Source of the DNA: Planctomycetales bacterium
Lineage (GTDB): Bacteria > Planctomycetota > Planctomycetia > Pirellulales > Thermoguttaceae
DNA: 8,417 nt
Direction: 5' to 3'
Assembly: GCA_007122045.1 (NCBI GenBank)
Contig: SKJM01000292.1
Coordinates: 1 to 8,417, forward strand
The notes under the pieces were generated by a model, which was not told the DNA's origin, ran no database searches, and was given only the letters and a program-made list of their open reading frames with translations. Both the position numbers and the translations under genes were made by a program. This document shows positions 1 to 6,400 of the stretch, in pieces (position 1 is the first letter of the stretch; each line of letters opens with the position of its first letter).

Positions 1-75
1 AAGCTAGATTTGGCACCCTAAAGCGTGAACTCCAACAAACAGGCCGTTGCTGCATCCAACAATAAGGACACACCA

Positions 76-891
76 ATGACGAAGTTTGCTTCCAATCGAC
101 ACACCCGAGCGGGCCTTTCCATCCCGATCCTGGCGGCGCTGTGTTTGATTCCCCCTGCGGCGCGGGCTGGCGACACCAACGACGCGTCCGCCGCGCCCAA
201 CACGCTTACCGAGGAGGAGCGGCGGCTCGGCTTCGAGTTGCTCTTCGACGGCCGCACCGACGACGGCTGGAAGCACAACGGGAACTGGGTGGTGGAGAAC
301 GGTACGCTTTACCGCAAGGAGCGCGGCGGCGACATCACCTACACCGTGGCCCAGGTGCCCGACGACTTCGAGTTGCGATTCGACTGGAAGGTGGTCAAGG
401 GCTGCAACAGCGGAGTGTACTATCGCCCCGGGCAGTACGAGTACCAGATTCTCGACGACGCGAACAGCCCGTACGGCGAGAACCCCCGCCAGAGCGCGGC
501 CTCGCTGTTCTTCTGCATGGCGCCCTCGAAGGACGCCACCCGGCCGTTCGGCCGGTGGAACGAGGGCCGCATCGTGTGCAAGGGCACGGTCATCCAGCAC
601 TGGCTCAACGGCGAGAAGGTGATCGACTTCGACTACACCGACCCGCGCTGGGAGGAGGAAGTGGAACTGCTGCGCATCCGCGGGGCCGACCTGGCCGCGC
701 GCGGCGCCAACCTCCGATTGCAGGACCACGGGGCCGACGTCTGGTTCCGCAGCATCCGCCTGCGAGCCATCCCGCCGGAGGAAGAACTCGAACGCTCCGA
801 GTTCACCCCCATGCCCATCCCCGAGGAGGCGCTAAGGAAGGAGCAGGAGCGCGTCGAGCGGATGCTGAAGGCACGGGAGACACGCCGGTAG
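76..891 (+). CDS. Secreted DUF1080 (3-keto-disaccharide hydrolase family) protein
   Basis: The 271-residue product has a signal peptide at residues 1-31 (basic start, hydrophobic core about 13-28, Ala-Arg-Ala cleavage site 29-31). The rest is one DUF1080 domain, about residues 51-231. Family hallmarks are visible: LFDGRTDDGW (56-65), NSGVYYRPGQYEYQILDD (111-128), WNEGRIVC (161-168), a WLNGEKV strand (176-182), and the closing LRLQDHGADVWFRSIRLR block (213-230). This family has a concanavalin-like jelly-roll fold, and characterised members cleave 3-keto-glycosides. The sugar substrate cannot be told from the sequence. A charged, probably helical tail (247-271) follows the domain. I chose the ATG at 76 because AAGGA (64-68) lies 7 nt upstream and the signal peptide then has normal length; an in-frame GTG at 25 would add 17 polar residues. 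The gene stands alone, convergent with the AsmA-like gene. Family assignment is firm; enzymatic activity is inferred. Confidence 0.93.
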   Translation: MTKFASNRHTRAGLSIPILAALCLIPPAARAGDTNDASAAPNTLTEEERRLGFELLFDGRTDDGWKHNGNWVVENGTLYRKERGGDITYTVAQVPDDFELRFDWKVVKGCNSGVYYRPGQYEYQILDDANSPYGENPRQSAASLFFCMAPSKDATRPFGRWNEGRIVCKGTVIQHWLNGEKVIDFDYTDPRWEEEVELLRIRGADLAARGANLRLQDHGADVWFRSIRLRAIPPEEELERSEFTPMPIPEEALRKEQERVERMLKARETRR

Positions 892-1067
892 GATGTTTCA
901 CGCGGACCATGCGCCGCCCCGCGTCCATGCAGAGTATCAGGGAAACAAAGCAAAGCCGGATTTCGATGGAAACATTCTGAAAGGACACCTGACGTCGCGG
1001 ACGGCGTTGAGACTTGCGCCGGAGTGGACCGATCTTCATTGCGAGGAACTCGAAGGGCCCGCACCCG

Positions 1068-4000
1068 TCACCACCAACGGAAGAGGTTCCTCGGGAACCA
1101 GCCGGTGGGTTCGGGCGCGCCGTGCAGGTCGTTCTGCAACTGCTGGAGGGCCTTGTTGACCACGGGGAAGGCTTCGCGGCGGGTTTCCGGGTTCTGCAGG
1201 GTGCCGGTCACGTGAATGAGCATGATCTGCTGGCTGGCGCCGCCGACGAGCTGGCGGAGCATCGGCACGTCGAACTCGCCGCGGCCGACGATGGCATGGA
1301 ACGCCATGCGCACGTTCTGCTGGAAGTCCATCTCGCCCTTGCCCAGCAGGCTGATGGCGTCGCCGCTGAAGTCGATCTGGTCGAAGTAGATGTGCTGCCC
1401 TTCCACGCGGAACCGGATGTCGCTCCGGCTGAAGGCGCTGCGGTCGGGCGGGCGGACGCTGAGGATTTTCAGCAGGGCGATCATCAGGGGCAGCTCGTAC
1501 ACGTCGGCGCCGTCGAGGTGGATGGCGCCGTGGCCGACCATGGCGTTCGTGCTCGGCCCCGCGCCGCGAAGGTCGAGCGTGGCGTCCACTTTCCCCTGGA
1601 GGGTGTGCTCGCCGGTGAGGACCTCCTGGGCGCCGCGGGCGAGGTCGGCCCGGCTGAGCGTGGCGTGCAGCCCCCATCGCGGCACCGGGCCGAGCGTGAC
1701 CCAGGCGTCGCCGTGCACCACCCCGCCGAACAGCGCGGCGGAGACGGGGCGCGCCCGCACCGAACTGCGCTCCTCGGCCGCGCGCCGCCGTTCGACCCAC
1801 GAGCCGAGCAGCACCTGCTGGTCGTCGATCCACACCGGTCCGGTCACCTGGGTGAACTGGAAGTCCTTGTAGGTGAGCGAATCGACGTCGAGTTCGCCGG
1901 CGGCGGTCATGCGGGTCCCGTCGTAGCGTCCGGCCAGGGTCAGGCCGCCGTGCAGGTTTTCCAGCTTCACGCCGCAGTCGATGCTCGCCTGGTGGAAGCC
2001 CAAGCGCAGGTCCCACGCGGCCTGCATCCGATCGTCGGCTCGGGTGCCCCCTTCCAGGTCGACCGAACCGCGCAGGTTGAACAGGCCGGTGGGGTTCAGC
2101 CCGGCCAGCGACTTCCTCAACCCGCCGGGCAGCGCCTGCACCAATTCGCGGTCGAACCGCAGCCGGTCGACCGAGAGGCCGCTCAGGCGCAGCAGCCAGC
2201 GGCCGTCGGGCAGGATTTCGCAGTCGCCGGCCGTGCTGATGCGGACGGTCCCGTGCTGGGCCTCGAGCCGGTCGAACGAGACGTGCCCGTCGCGGTAGAC
2301 GATCTCGCCTTGGAGCTTTTCCAGGCGGTAGGGAAACCGTACGGGGTGGATGGAGGCGGTTTCGGCCCGAGGGCGGACGCGCGTCGACAGGCTCATGCGC
2401 CCCTGCTGGTCCAGGTATCGGATTTCGGCGGCCAGGTCGACCACGCCGCGGGGCCGGAGGTCCTCCCACAGGGTTTGCACGTTGGGCGGCAGCGCGTCGC
2501 GCAGCTCGGTTTCGAGGGGAACGTCGGTCGCGTGGAGGGCCAGCCGGAACTCGCGGCCCTCCGCCCGCGGCTCGAAGTGCCCGTGGCCCACCACCCGCCC
2601 CGTGTCGTTGCGGCCCTCCAGATCGCGGAACTGCCAGCGGCCGTCGCGCATTTCGAGGGTGCCTCGGATATCGCGCACGGGGTAGGGAAACTTGTCGAAC
2701 CGCAGGGCGCAGCGGTTGAGTTCCACGACCAGGTGCTGCTCGATGGGGGCTTCCGCCCGCTCGCGCCACATCCGGTAGTCGACGCGAATCGTGCCGCGCG
2801 GCTGCAGCGAACGCACGACGTCCCGGCTTTCGCCCGGCAGGGCCGCCAGCAGCTTCTCGTCGAGGGGGATGGCACTGCTCTGCACGCGAAGCCAGCCGTG
2901 CGGCCCTCCCAGCACGTCGGCAATTTCGGCGTCGATGCGCACCGGTTCGTTGCCGCTGTACGCCCGAACGTTCACCTGGACCCGGCCGTCGGCCAACTGC
3001 ACGGTGCCCACCCCCTGCTCCAGCCGGTAGGGAAACCGGTGGTGGGTGAACGAAACGTCGAGCAAGCGCGCCTGGACGTTCGGGATCCAGTCGCGGCCGT
3101 CGAAGACGAGTTCCGCGTCCACGTCAATTCGGCCGGCCGGCCGGTAGCGGTGCCAGTGCTCGCCGGCCGGTTCGGGCATGGCTTCGATCAGGGAGCGGCT
3201 CAAGGCCAACCGGCGAATCTCGGCGGTCAGCCGCAGGGGGGCGTGGCTGCCGAACCCGCCGCGGCACGCGACGCGCAGCGTGGCCTCGTTCGCCCGGGCC
3301 GTCAAGTCGTCCATGGCAAACCCGTCCTCGTTGAGGCGGAAGCTTGCCCGGGCGTCGGTCAGCGGATACGGCAGGCGGCGGTCGTCGATCCGCCCGTGGC
3401 GGAGCCGGCCGGAGACGGCGAACCGGCCGAGTTCGGGGTCGCCGGGGTTACGGTGAGCGCGAAACGTCAGGCTTACCTGGCCCCGCACGTCGTCGACGGC
3501 GTGCAGGTGGGTGGCGACGGGTTCGGGCAGGGCGTCGCGGAGCTGCGGCGAGAGGGTGAGTCCCTCGACCACGCCCCCCATGTCCCACGTCTCCTGGTGC
3601 GAATCGATCGATCCCTTCACGGCCATGCTCTGGAAATGATCGCCGCCCAGGGTCCCTTCAAACCGTCGGGCGCGGGAGCCGGAGGCCGCGTGGGCCTCGG
3701 GCGGATGAACGACCATGCTCACGTCGCGGAGCGTGAGCGTGCCGGACGGATTGCGCAAGGGATCGAACAGCTCGACGGTGCCGCCCTCGATGCGGACCTC
3801 CGGCGGATCGTCGCTCATCCGGGGAAGCGGCAGGAGTTTCGCCGCGCTGTAGGAGCCATCGGGCCGGCGCGTCACCCGGAGCACCGGCCGGCGCACCAAC
3901 AGGTATTGCACCTTCAGGTCGCCGGCCAGCAGGTGGCGCACGTCGGTTTCGCACACCAGGGTCATTTCGTCGACGGCCAGCAGTTCGGCGTGCGGCCCTT

Positions 4001-4244
4001 CGGCGCCCGGCTCGATGATCTGCAGCCGCCGCACGCGAATTCCCTCGCCTTCGACGATGTGGGCCGACCCGACGCGTATCCGCAGCCCCGGATAATGCGA
4101 TGCCAGGGTCGCTTCGACCCGCCGCCGCACCTCGTCGTGCCGGCTCTGGTAGAAGTGCAGCGCGACCACCGCCGCGCCGATCACGCCGATCAGCCCGCCC
4201 CACTTGCAGCAGAACCAGCAGAAATTGATCAGCCGGACGAGAAT
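1068..4244 (-). CDS. Large AsmA/YhdP-like membrane-anchored repeating beta-groove protein
   Basis: The product has about 1058 residues. A single N-terminal membrane segment (about residues 16-32, after R4 and K14) anchors it with the rest on the periplasmic side; an unusual C9, C12, C13 cluster precedes the segment. The body is beta-rich and made of at least five copies of a ~115-residue unit, marked by (L/F)PY(R/P) at residues 291, 404, 519 and 637 and a degenerate copy at 757. The C-terminal part (about 870-1000) resembles the AsmA-like C-terminal domain (AsmA_2). Relatives such as AsmA, YhdP and TamB form long lipid-binding grooves thought to carry phospholipid between inner and outer membranes; that role here is inferred. 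It follows the glycosyltransferase gene by 2 nt. The start is unusual: no ATG, GTG or TTG lies near, but ATT at 4244-4242 sits 10 nt after a perfect AGGAGG. A GTG at 4184 is possible but would cut the membrane segment; a GTG at 4403 would overlap the upstream gene by 157 nt. Confidence 0.85.
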   Translation of the reverse strand: MLVRLINFCWFCCKWGGLIGVIGAAVVALHFYQSRHDEVRRRVEATLASHYPGLRIRVGSAHIVEGEGIRVRRLQIIEPGAEGPHAELLAVDEMTLVCETDVRHLLAGDLKVQYLLVRRPVLRVTRRPDGSYSAAKLLPLPRMSDDPPEVRIEGGTVELFDPLRNPSGTLTLRDVSMVVHPPEAHAASGSRARRFEGTLGGDHFQSMAVKGSIDSHQETWDMGGVVEGLTLSPQLRDALPEPVATHLHAVDDVRGQVSLTFRAHRNPGDPELGRFAVSGRLRHGRIDDRRLPYPLTDARASFRLNEDGFAMDDLTARANEATLRVACRGGFGSHAPLRLTAEIRRLALSRSLIEAMPEPAGEHWHRYRPAGRIDVDAELVFDGRDWIPNVQARLLDVSFTHHRFPYRLEQGVGTVQLADGRVQVNVRAYSGNEPVRIDAEIADVLGGPHGWLRVQSSAIPLDEKLLAALPGESRDVVRSLQPRGTIRVDYRMWRERAEAPIEQHLVVELNRCALRFDKFPYPVRDIRGTLEMRDGRWQFRDLEGRNDTGRVVGHGHFEPRAEGREFRLALHATDVPLETELRDALPPNVQTLWEDLRPRGVVDLAAEIRYLDQQGRMSLSTRVRPRAETASIHPVRFPYRLEKLQGEIVYRDGHVSFDRLEAQHGTVRISTAGDCEILPDGRWLLRLSGLSVDRLRFDRELVQALPGGLRKSLAGLNPTGLFNLRGSVDLEGGTRADDRMQAAWDLRLGFHQASIDCGVKLENLHGGLTLAGRYDGTRMTAAGELDVDSLTYKDFQFTQVTGPVWIDDQQVLLGSWVERRRAAEERSSVRARPVSAALFGGVVHGDAWVTLGPVPRWGLHATLSRADLARGAQEVLTGEHTLQGKVDATLDLRGAGPSTNAMVGHGAIHLDGADVYELPLMIALLKILSVRPPDRSAFSRSDIRFRVEGQHIYFDQIDFSGDAISLLGKGEMDFQQNVRMAFHAIVGRGEFDVPMLRQLVGGASQQIMLIHVTGTLQNPETRREAFPVVNKALQQLQNDLHGAPEPTGWFPRNLFRWW

Positions 4245-4246
4245 GG

Positions 4247-5557
4247 TTACCGAGCCTCCTGCTGCGGTTGTGTTTCCGGTGCGGTGGGGAATATGGCTCC
4301 CGCCGCGAGAACCACCAGGGCCAACATGGCCGGTTCGCGATAGCGGATGGAACTGACGAATACCATGTGAAGCGCCGTGAAGTACACGGCCGGCAGCCAG
4401 CACAACCTATACGGCCAGCCGAGGTGAAACGTTCGCCGCGCCCCGGCCAGGGCCAGGATGATGACGGGCACGTAGGTGCCGGCCACCACGATTCGGACCG
4501 GCCAGGCCGACAGTTCCGGCTCGTTCGGCCACAGGTTCCACATGCGGACGAACTTCACGGCGGCCAGGCGGGCCACCCGGCCGGGGTGCCGCCGCGCCCA
4601 CGCGAGGGCCTCGCGGCGCATGCGGCGGTCGAGCCGCACCTCGAACGGCGTCTCGGCGTGGGCGTTGCGTGGCCGTTCGGCGGCCACGAAGCGGGGGACG
4701 AAGGTCATGTCGCTCGCCCCAGTGGCGTGCGGACTGAGGCCGTCGTACAGGCTGGCGCCCACCTGGAGCGTCGTGGGCACGAAATGCCCCGTGGCATACC
4801 AATTGCGCGCCCACCAGGGCAACAGGACCACCAGCATGGCCGCCAGGACGGCCAAGCCCACCGCGGGCTCGTTTTGCGCCGGCCGGTGGACGGCCGTTTC
4901 CCCGTTAGCCGCCGTAGCATCGCGGCCGCCGCGCAGCCACCCTATCACCCACACCAGCGCCACGACGCAGGGTGTAAACAACAGCCAGCTTGGGCGCACC
5001 AGCACGGCGGCCCCGGCGGCCGCCCCGGCCCCGAGGGCAAACCATATCGCGCGGCGCCGCCCAATCGACCGCCACGCGGCGCCCCACGCGCCGATTTGCA
5101 GCAGCATCAGCGCGGCAAAGGGCGTTTCGGTGAGCACCATCGCGCTGGTGGCCACCGCGCTCGGATACACCGCCGCGGCCAACCCGGCGGCCAGGGCCGC
5201 GCGGGGCCCGAACAATTGCCGGGCCAGGGTCCAGACGGCCCCGGCCGCCAGGGCTCCGAGGACCGCCCCCTGGGCCCGGGCCCAGAAGATCGGCGGTTCG
5301 TCGCCGCCGGCGAGAAACAGCGGGGCCAGCAACACCGGGTAGCCCGGCGTGCGAAACACCCGGGCGTCGTAGCCCTCGGCCGGGTAGCGGTAGGGTTCGG
5401 CCCGGGCAACCGCCCGGGCGAGATGCCAGTAGGTTTCGCTATCGCCGAAGAAGAACCGGCCTTCCGTCCGATGGTGCCACAGCGCAGCGGCCCCCATTCG
5501 CGCGGCCAGCGCGACGAGGAGAATCCATCCGACTTGCCGCCATGCGTGCCGGTCCAT
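4247..5557 (-). CDS. Membrane glycosyltransferase, GT-C / family 39 (PMT/ArnT-like)
   Basis: The 436-residue polytopic membrane protein has many hydrophobic segments (for example about 10-26, 95-111, 119-137, 170-187, 191-207, 234-250, 355-371, 383-401, 408-423). Family 39 signatures are present: the first extracytoplasmic loop carries FGDSETYW (37-44) with the expected acidic residues D39 and E41. RTPGYPVLLAPL (69-80) follows, then YP...LTETPFA (131-148), RPSWLLF (188-194), PWWARNWYATG (247-257) and the late SSIRYREPA (402-410). Such enzymes use polyprenyl-phosphate-linked sugars and transfer the sugar to a lipid or protein on the outer face of the inner membrane; the acceptor here is unknown. 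It is the first gene of a two-gene operon with the AsmA-like gene. The ATG at 5557 was chosen because the membrane segment begins soon after, although no Shine-Dalgarno precedes it. An in-frame ATG at 5671 with GGGAAGG 7 nt upstream would give 474 residues. Confidence 0.88.
   Translation of the reverse strand: MDRHAWRQVGWILLVALAARMGAAALWHHRTEGRFFFGDSETYWHLARAVARAEPYRYPAEGYDARVFRTPGYPVLLAPLFLAGGDEPPIFWARAQGAVLGALAAGAVWTLARQLFGPRAALAAGLAAAVYPSAVATSAMVLTETPFAALMLLQIGAWGAAWRSIGRRRAIWFALGAGAAAGAAVLVRPSWLLFTPCVVALVWVIGWLRGGRDATAANGETAVHRPAQNEPAVGLAVLAAMLVVLLPWWARNWYATGHFVPTTLQVGASLYDGLSPHATGASDMTFVPRFVAAERPRNAHAETPFEVRLDRRMRREALAWARRHPGRVARLAAVKFVRMWNLWPNEPELSAWPVRIVVAGTYVPVIILALAGARRTFHLGWPYRLCWLPAVYFTALHMVFVSSIRYREPAMLALVVLAAGAIFPTAPETQPQQEAR
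4255..4260 (-). promoter_or_regulatory. Shine-Dalgarno AGGAGG of the AsmA-like gene, inside the end of the upstream gene
   Basis: On the minus strand the sequence reads AGGAGG-CTCGGTAACC-ATT. The perfect anti-16S match lies within the last sense codons of the glycosyltransferase gene, whose TAA stop (4249-4247) falls between it and the probable ATT start (4244-4242). Ribosomes ending the first gene would therefore stand next to the start of the second, which suggests translational coupling. The site is the main reason for preferring a start near 4244. Confidence 0.6.
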
Positions 5558-5586
5558 ATAACCGGGCGTGAGTGTTTTCCGGGAAT

Positions 5587-5606
5587 CGCCCCCCGATCGC
5601 GGGGCG
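5587..5606 (-). other. GC-rich hairpin in the leader of the glycosyltransferase gene
   Basis: CGCCCC (5587-5592) and GGGGCG (5601-5606) are complementary around an 8-nt loop containing the palindrome CGATCG. It lies about 30 nt before the ATG at 5557 and could affect translation initiation. No riboswitch class is recognised, and a 6-bp GC stem may occur by chance at this base composition. Confidence 0.25.
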
Positions 5607-5678
5607 GCGGCCAATAATGCGTACCAAGCTGCCCTTTGCGCCGCGAAAAGAGGCTGGTCCCCCCCTCGCATCGCAGAA

Positions 5679-5685
5679 CCTTCCC
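5679..5685 (-). promoter_or_regulatory. Possible Shine-Dalgarno (GGGAAGG) for an alternative glycosyltransferase start
   Basis: The minus strand reads GGGAAGG, then 7 nt, then an in-frame ATG at 5671-5669. This would add 38 residues to the glycosyltransferase. Against it, the added codons are less GC-biased at third positions (14 of 38 end in A or T) than the first 40 codons after 5557 (about 9 of 40), and the extension is not typical of the family. In its favour, the ATG at 5557 has no visible ribosome binding site. Confidence 0.3.
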
Positions 5686-5731
5686 GCCGGGGCCGGCGCA
5701 TACCTTGCCTAACGGGTGGAGCGGGCATCGG

Positions 5732-5760
5732 ATAGTACTCGGCGCGACCCTCGGAGTCAA
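5732..5760 (-). promoter_or_regulatory. Sigma-70-like promoter of the glycosyltransferase/AsmA-like operon
   Basis: On the minus strand a -35 box TTGACT (5760-5755) is separated by exactly 17 nt from a -10 box TACTAT (5737-5732). Each differs from consensus at one or two positions, which stands out in such GC-rich surroundings. Transcription would begin near 5725, leaving about 168 nt of leader before the ATG at 5557. An in-frame ATG also lies at 5728-5726, almost at the predicted start site, so a leaderless reading cannot be excluded, but the codons after it do not look coding. Confidence 0.6.
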
Positions 5761-5819
5761 GGGAGCTTCCGGCCAGGCGCGCTGGTAATTTGGGTAGCCT
5801 GCGGCGCAACCGGCACAAC

Positions 5820-5993
5820 CCGGATTATTCGCGACGATGTAGGGTGGTGACAAGCAAGTCAAGACTCTGGTGGGACTTCGGTCGCTCGGCCCGGTTTCCT
5901 TCCGGCTCACGACGTGCAAACCAGCCAAGCGTGGCTTGCGCAGTCCCACCAACGACTTACGCGACCTTGTCCCACCCTACATGAATAATCCGG
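5820..5993. repeat. MITE-like imperfect inverted-repeat element
   Basis: The left end CCGGATTATTC (5820-5830) is exactly inverted at the right end, GAATAATCCGG (5983-5993). Inside it, ATGTAGGGTGG (5837-5847) pairs with CCACCCTACAT (5972-5982), and TGGTGGGACT (5868-5877) with AGTCCCACCA (5942-5951). The left arm carries 6 extra bases (GCGACG, 5831-5836) and several differences, so the stem is imperfect; the centre (about 5878-5941) is mostly unpaired with small sub-hairpins. The core is 174 bp and encodes no protein. Imperfect direct repeats flank it: CCGGCACAACCCGG (5810-5823) and CCGGCATAACCGG (5990-6002). These features fit a non-autonomous mobile element or a large REP-type palindrome. The GTAGGGTGGGAC motif recalls repeats I have seen in planctomycete intergenic DNA, but this is memory and was not searched. 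Confidence 0.72.
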
Positions 5994-6006
5994 CATAACC
6001 GGTTCC

Positions 6007-6022
6007 ACCGGCCGGGGCCGGT
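6007..6022. other. GC-rich palindrome ACCGGCC-GG-GGCCGGT
   Basis: A perfect 7-bp stem with a 2-nt loop (or 6 bp with 4 nt) lies just right of the inverted-repeat element. Only a short T run (TTT, 6022-6024) follows on the plus strand, so it is a poor intrinsic terminator. It could be a protein-binding palindrome or part of the repeat's flank; no function can be assigned. Confidence 0.3.
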
Positions 6023-6160
6023 TTGCCCCGCGCCCATTTGCGAGGTACGCTTGCATGGCTTCACGTCTCGGGCACCGAGTGGCCGCCGCGTGCGGTGCGC
6101 GTCGGGCTCCGGCAGCAGCCCCCTTGAGCACCCACTCCCGCGTTATAAAGGAGCAAGCGG

Positions 6161-6400
6161 ATGACGTCGCAGGTTCTGGAATCGGCCGACGGCACGTTTG
6201 TCGATCGCCGCAGCGATTCGATGCCGGGTTCGGCCCCCGCGCGCGAGCGCCGCCAGTTTGCCAACAGCCACGAGGAGCTTTCGCCCGATGCGGCCGAACT
6301 CGCCCAAGCGATCGACGGCTACAAGCTGCGCCACCGCCGGCGCTTCATCACGTACGAGGAGATGCTCGGGGTGATCCAATCGTTGGGCTATCACAAGTAG
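6161..6400 (+). CDS. 79-residue conserved-looking protein of unknown function
   Basis: I do not recognise a named family. The product has a polar, probably disordered first half (residues about 1-38, with Ser, Ala, Pro, Arg and acidic residues), then a compact second half likely to be two helices: ELSPDAAELAQAIDGYKLRHRR (39-60) and FITYEEMLGVIQSLGYHK (62-79). The second half resembles short planctomycete hypothetical proteins I have met, but this is memory. There is no signal peptide, membrane segment or cysteine, so it is probably cytosolic; the basic RHRRR patch could contact nucleic acid or act in protein binding. It is a real gene rather than a chance frame because AAAGGAG (6147-6153) lies 7 nt before the ATG and codon use is GC-biased. 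Its TAG stop touches the TAG stop of the convergent CNNM gene with no base between. Function unknown. Confidence 0.75.
   Translation: MTSQVLESADGTFVDRRSDSMPGSAPARERRQFANSHEELSPDAAELAQAIDGYKLRHRRRFITYEEMLGVIQSLGYHK

Larger units (their letters stand above)
5558..6160. other. Intergenic region between the glycosyltransferase operon and the 79-residue gene
   Basis: This 603-nt stretch separates divergently transcribed genes. From left to right it holds the presumed 168-nt leader and promoter of the minus-strand operon (5558-5760), the imperfect inverted-repeat element (core 5820-5993), a short GC palindrome (6007-6022), and about 140 nt before the plus-strand gene in which I see only the ribosome binding site (6147-6153). 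Open frames that cross it follow the repeat arms and do not look like proteins. Confidence 0.6.

Noticed and set aside
25..75. GTG start at 25 for the DUF1080 gene.
   Set aside because: It has no ribosome binding site and would put 17 polar residues ahead of a normal signal peptide; the ATG at 76 has AAGGA at good spacing.
1002..1021. Possible terminator hairpin CGGCG-N10-CGCCG between the convergent DUF1080 and AsmA-like genes.
   Set aside because: The stem is only 5 bp, the loop is 10 nt and no T run follows on either strand; this is expected by chance in GC-rich DNA.
1014..4343. A 1109-codon open frame on the plus strand opposite the AsmA-like gene.
   Set aside because: It mirrors the GC-biased codon pattern of the real gene on the other strand. 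Its translation is low in complexity (rich in Ala, Val, Gln, His, Gly), with no signal peptide, domain or ribosome binding site, while the minus-strand frame has clear AsmA-type repeats and an anchor.
4268..5617. A long plus-strand frame opposite the glycosyltransferase.
   Set aside because: It is rich in Gly, Arg, His and Pro with no domain; the opposite strand carries family 39 motifs and membrane segments.
5107..5952. A minus-strand frame entering from the inverted-repeat element into the glycosyltransferase gene.
   Set aside because: Its first part is only a translation of the palindromic repeat and the rest is out of frame with the real gene.
6023..6051. Possible promoter TTGCCC-N17-TACGCT for the 79-residue gene.
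   Set aside because: The -10 box matches consensus at only about half its positions; the spacing alone is not enough.
6124..6149. TTGAGC and TATAAA just upstream of the 79-residue gene as a promoter.
   Set aside because: The spacer is only 14 nt and the AT-rich box overlaps the ribosome binding site, so it is more simply part of the translation start region.
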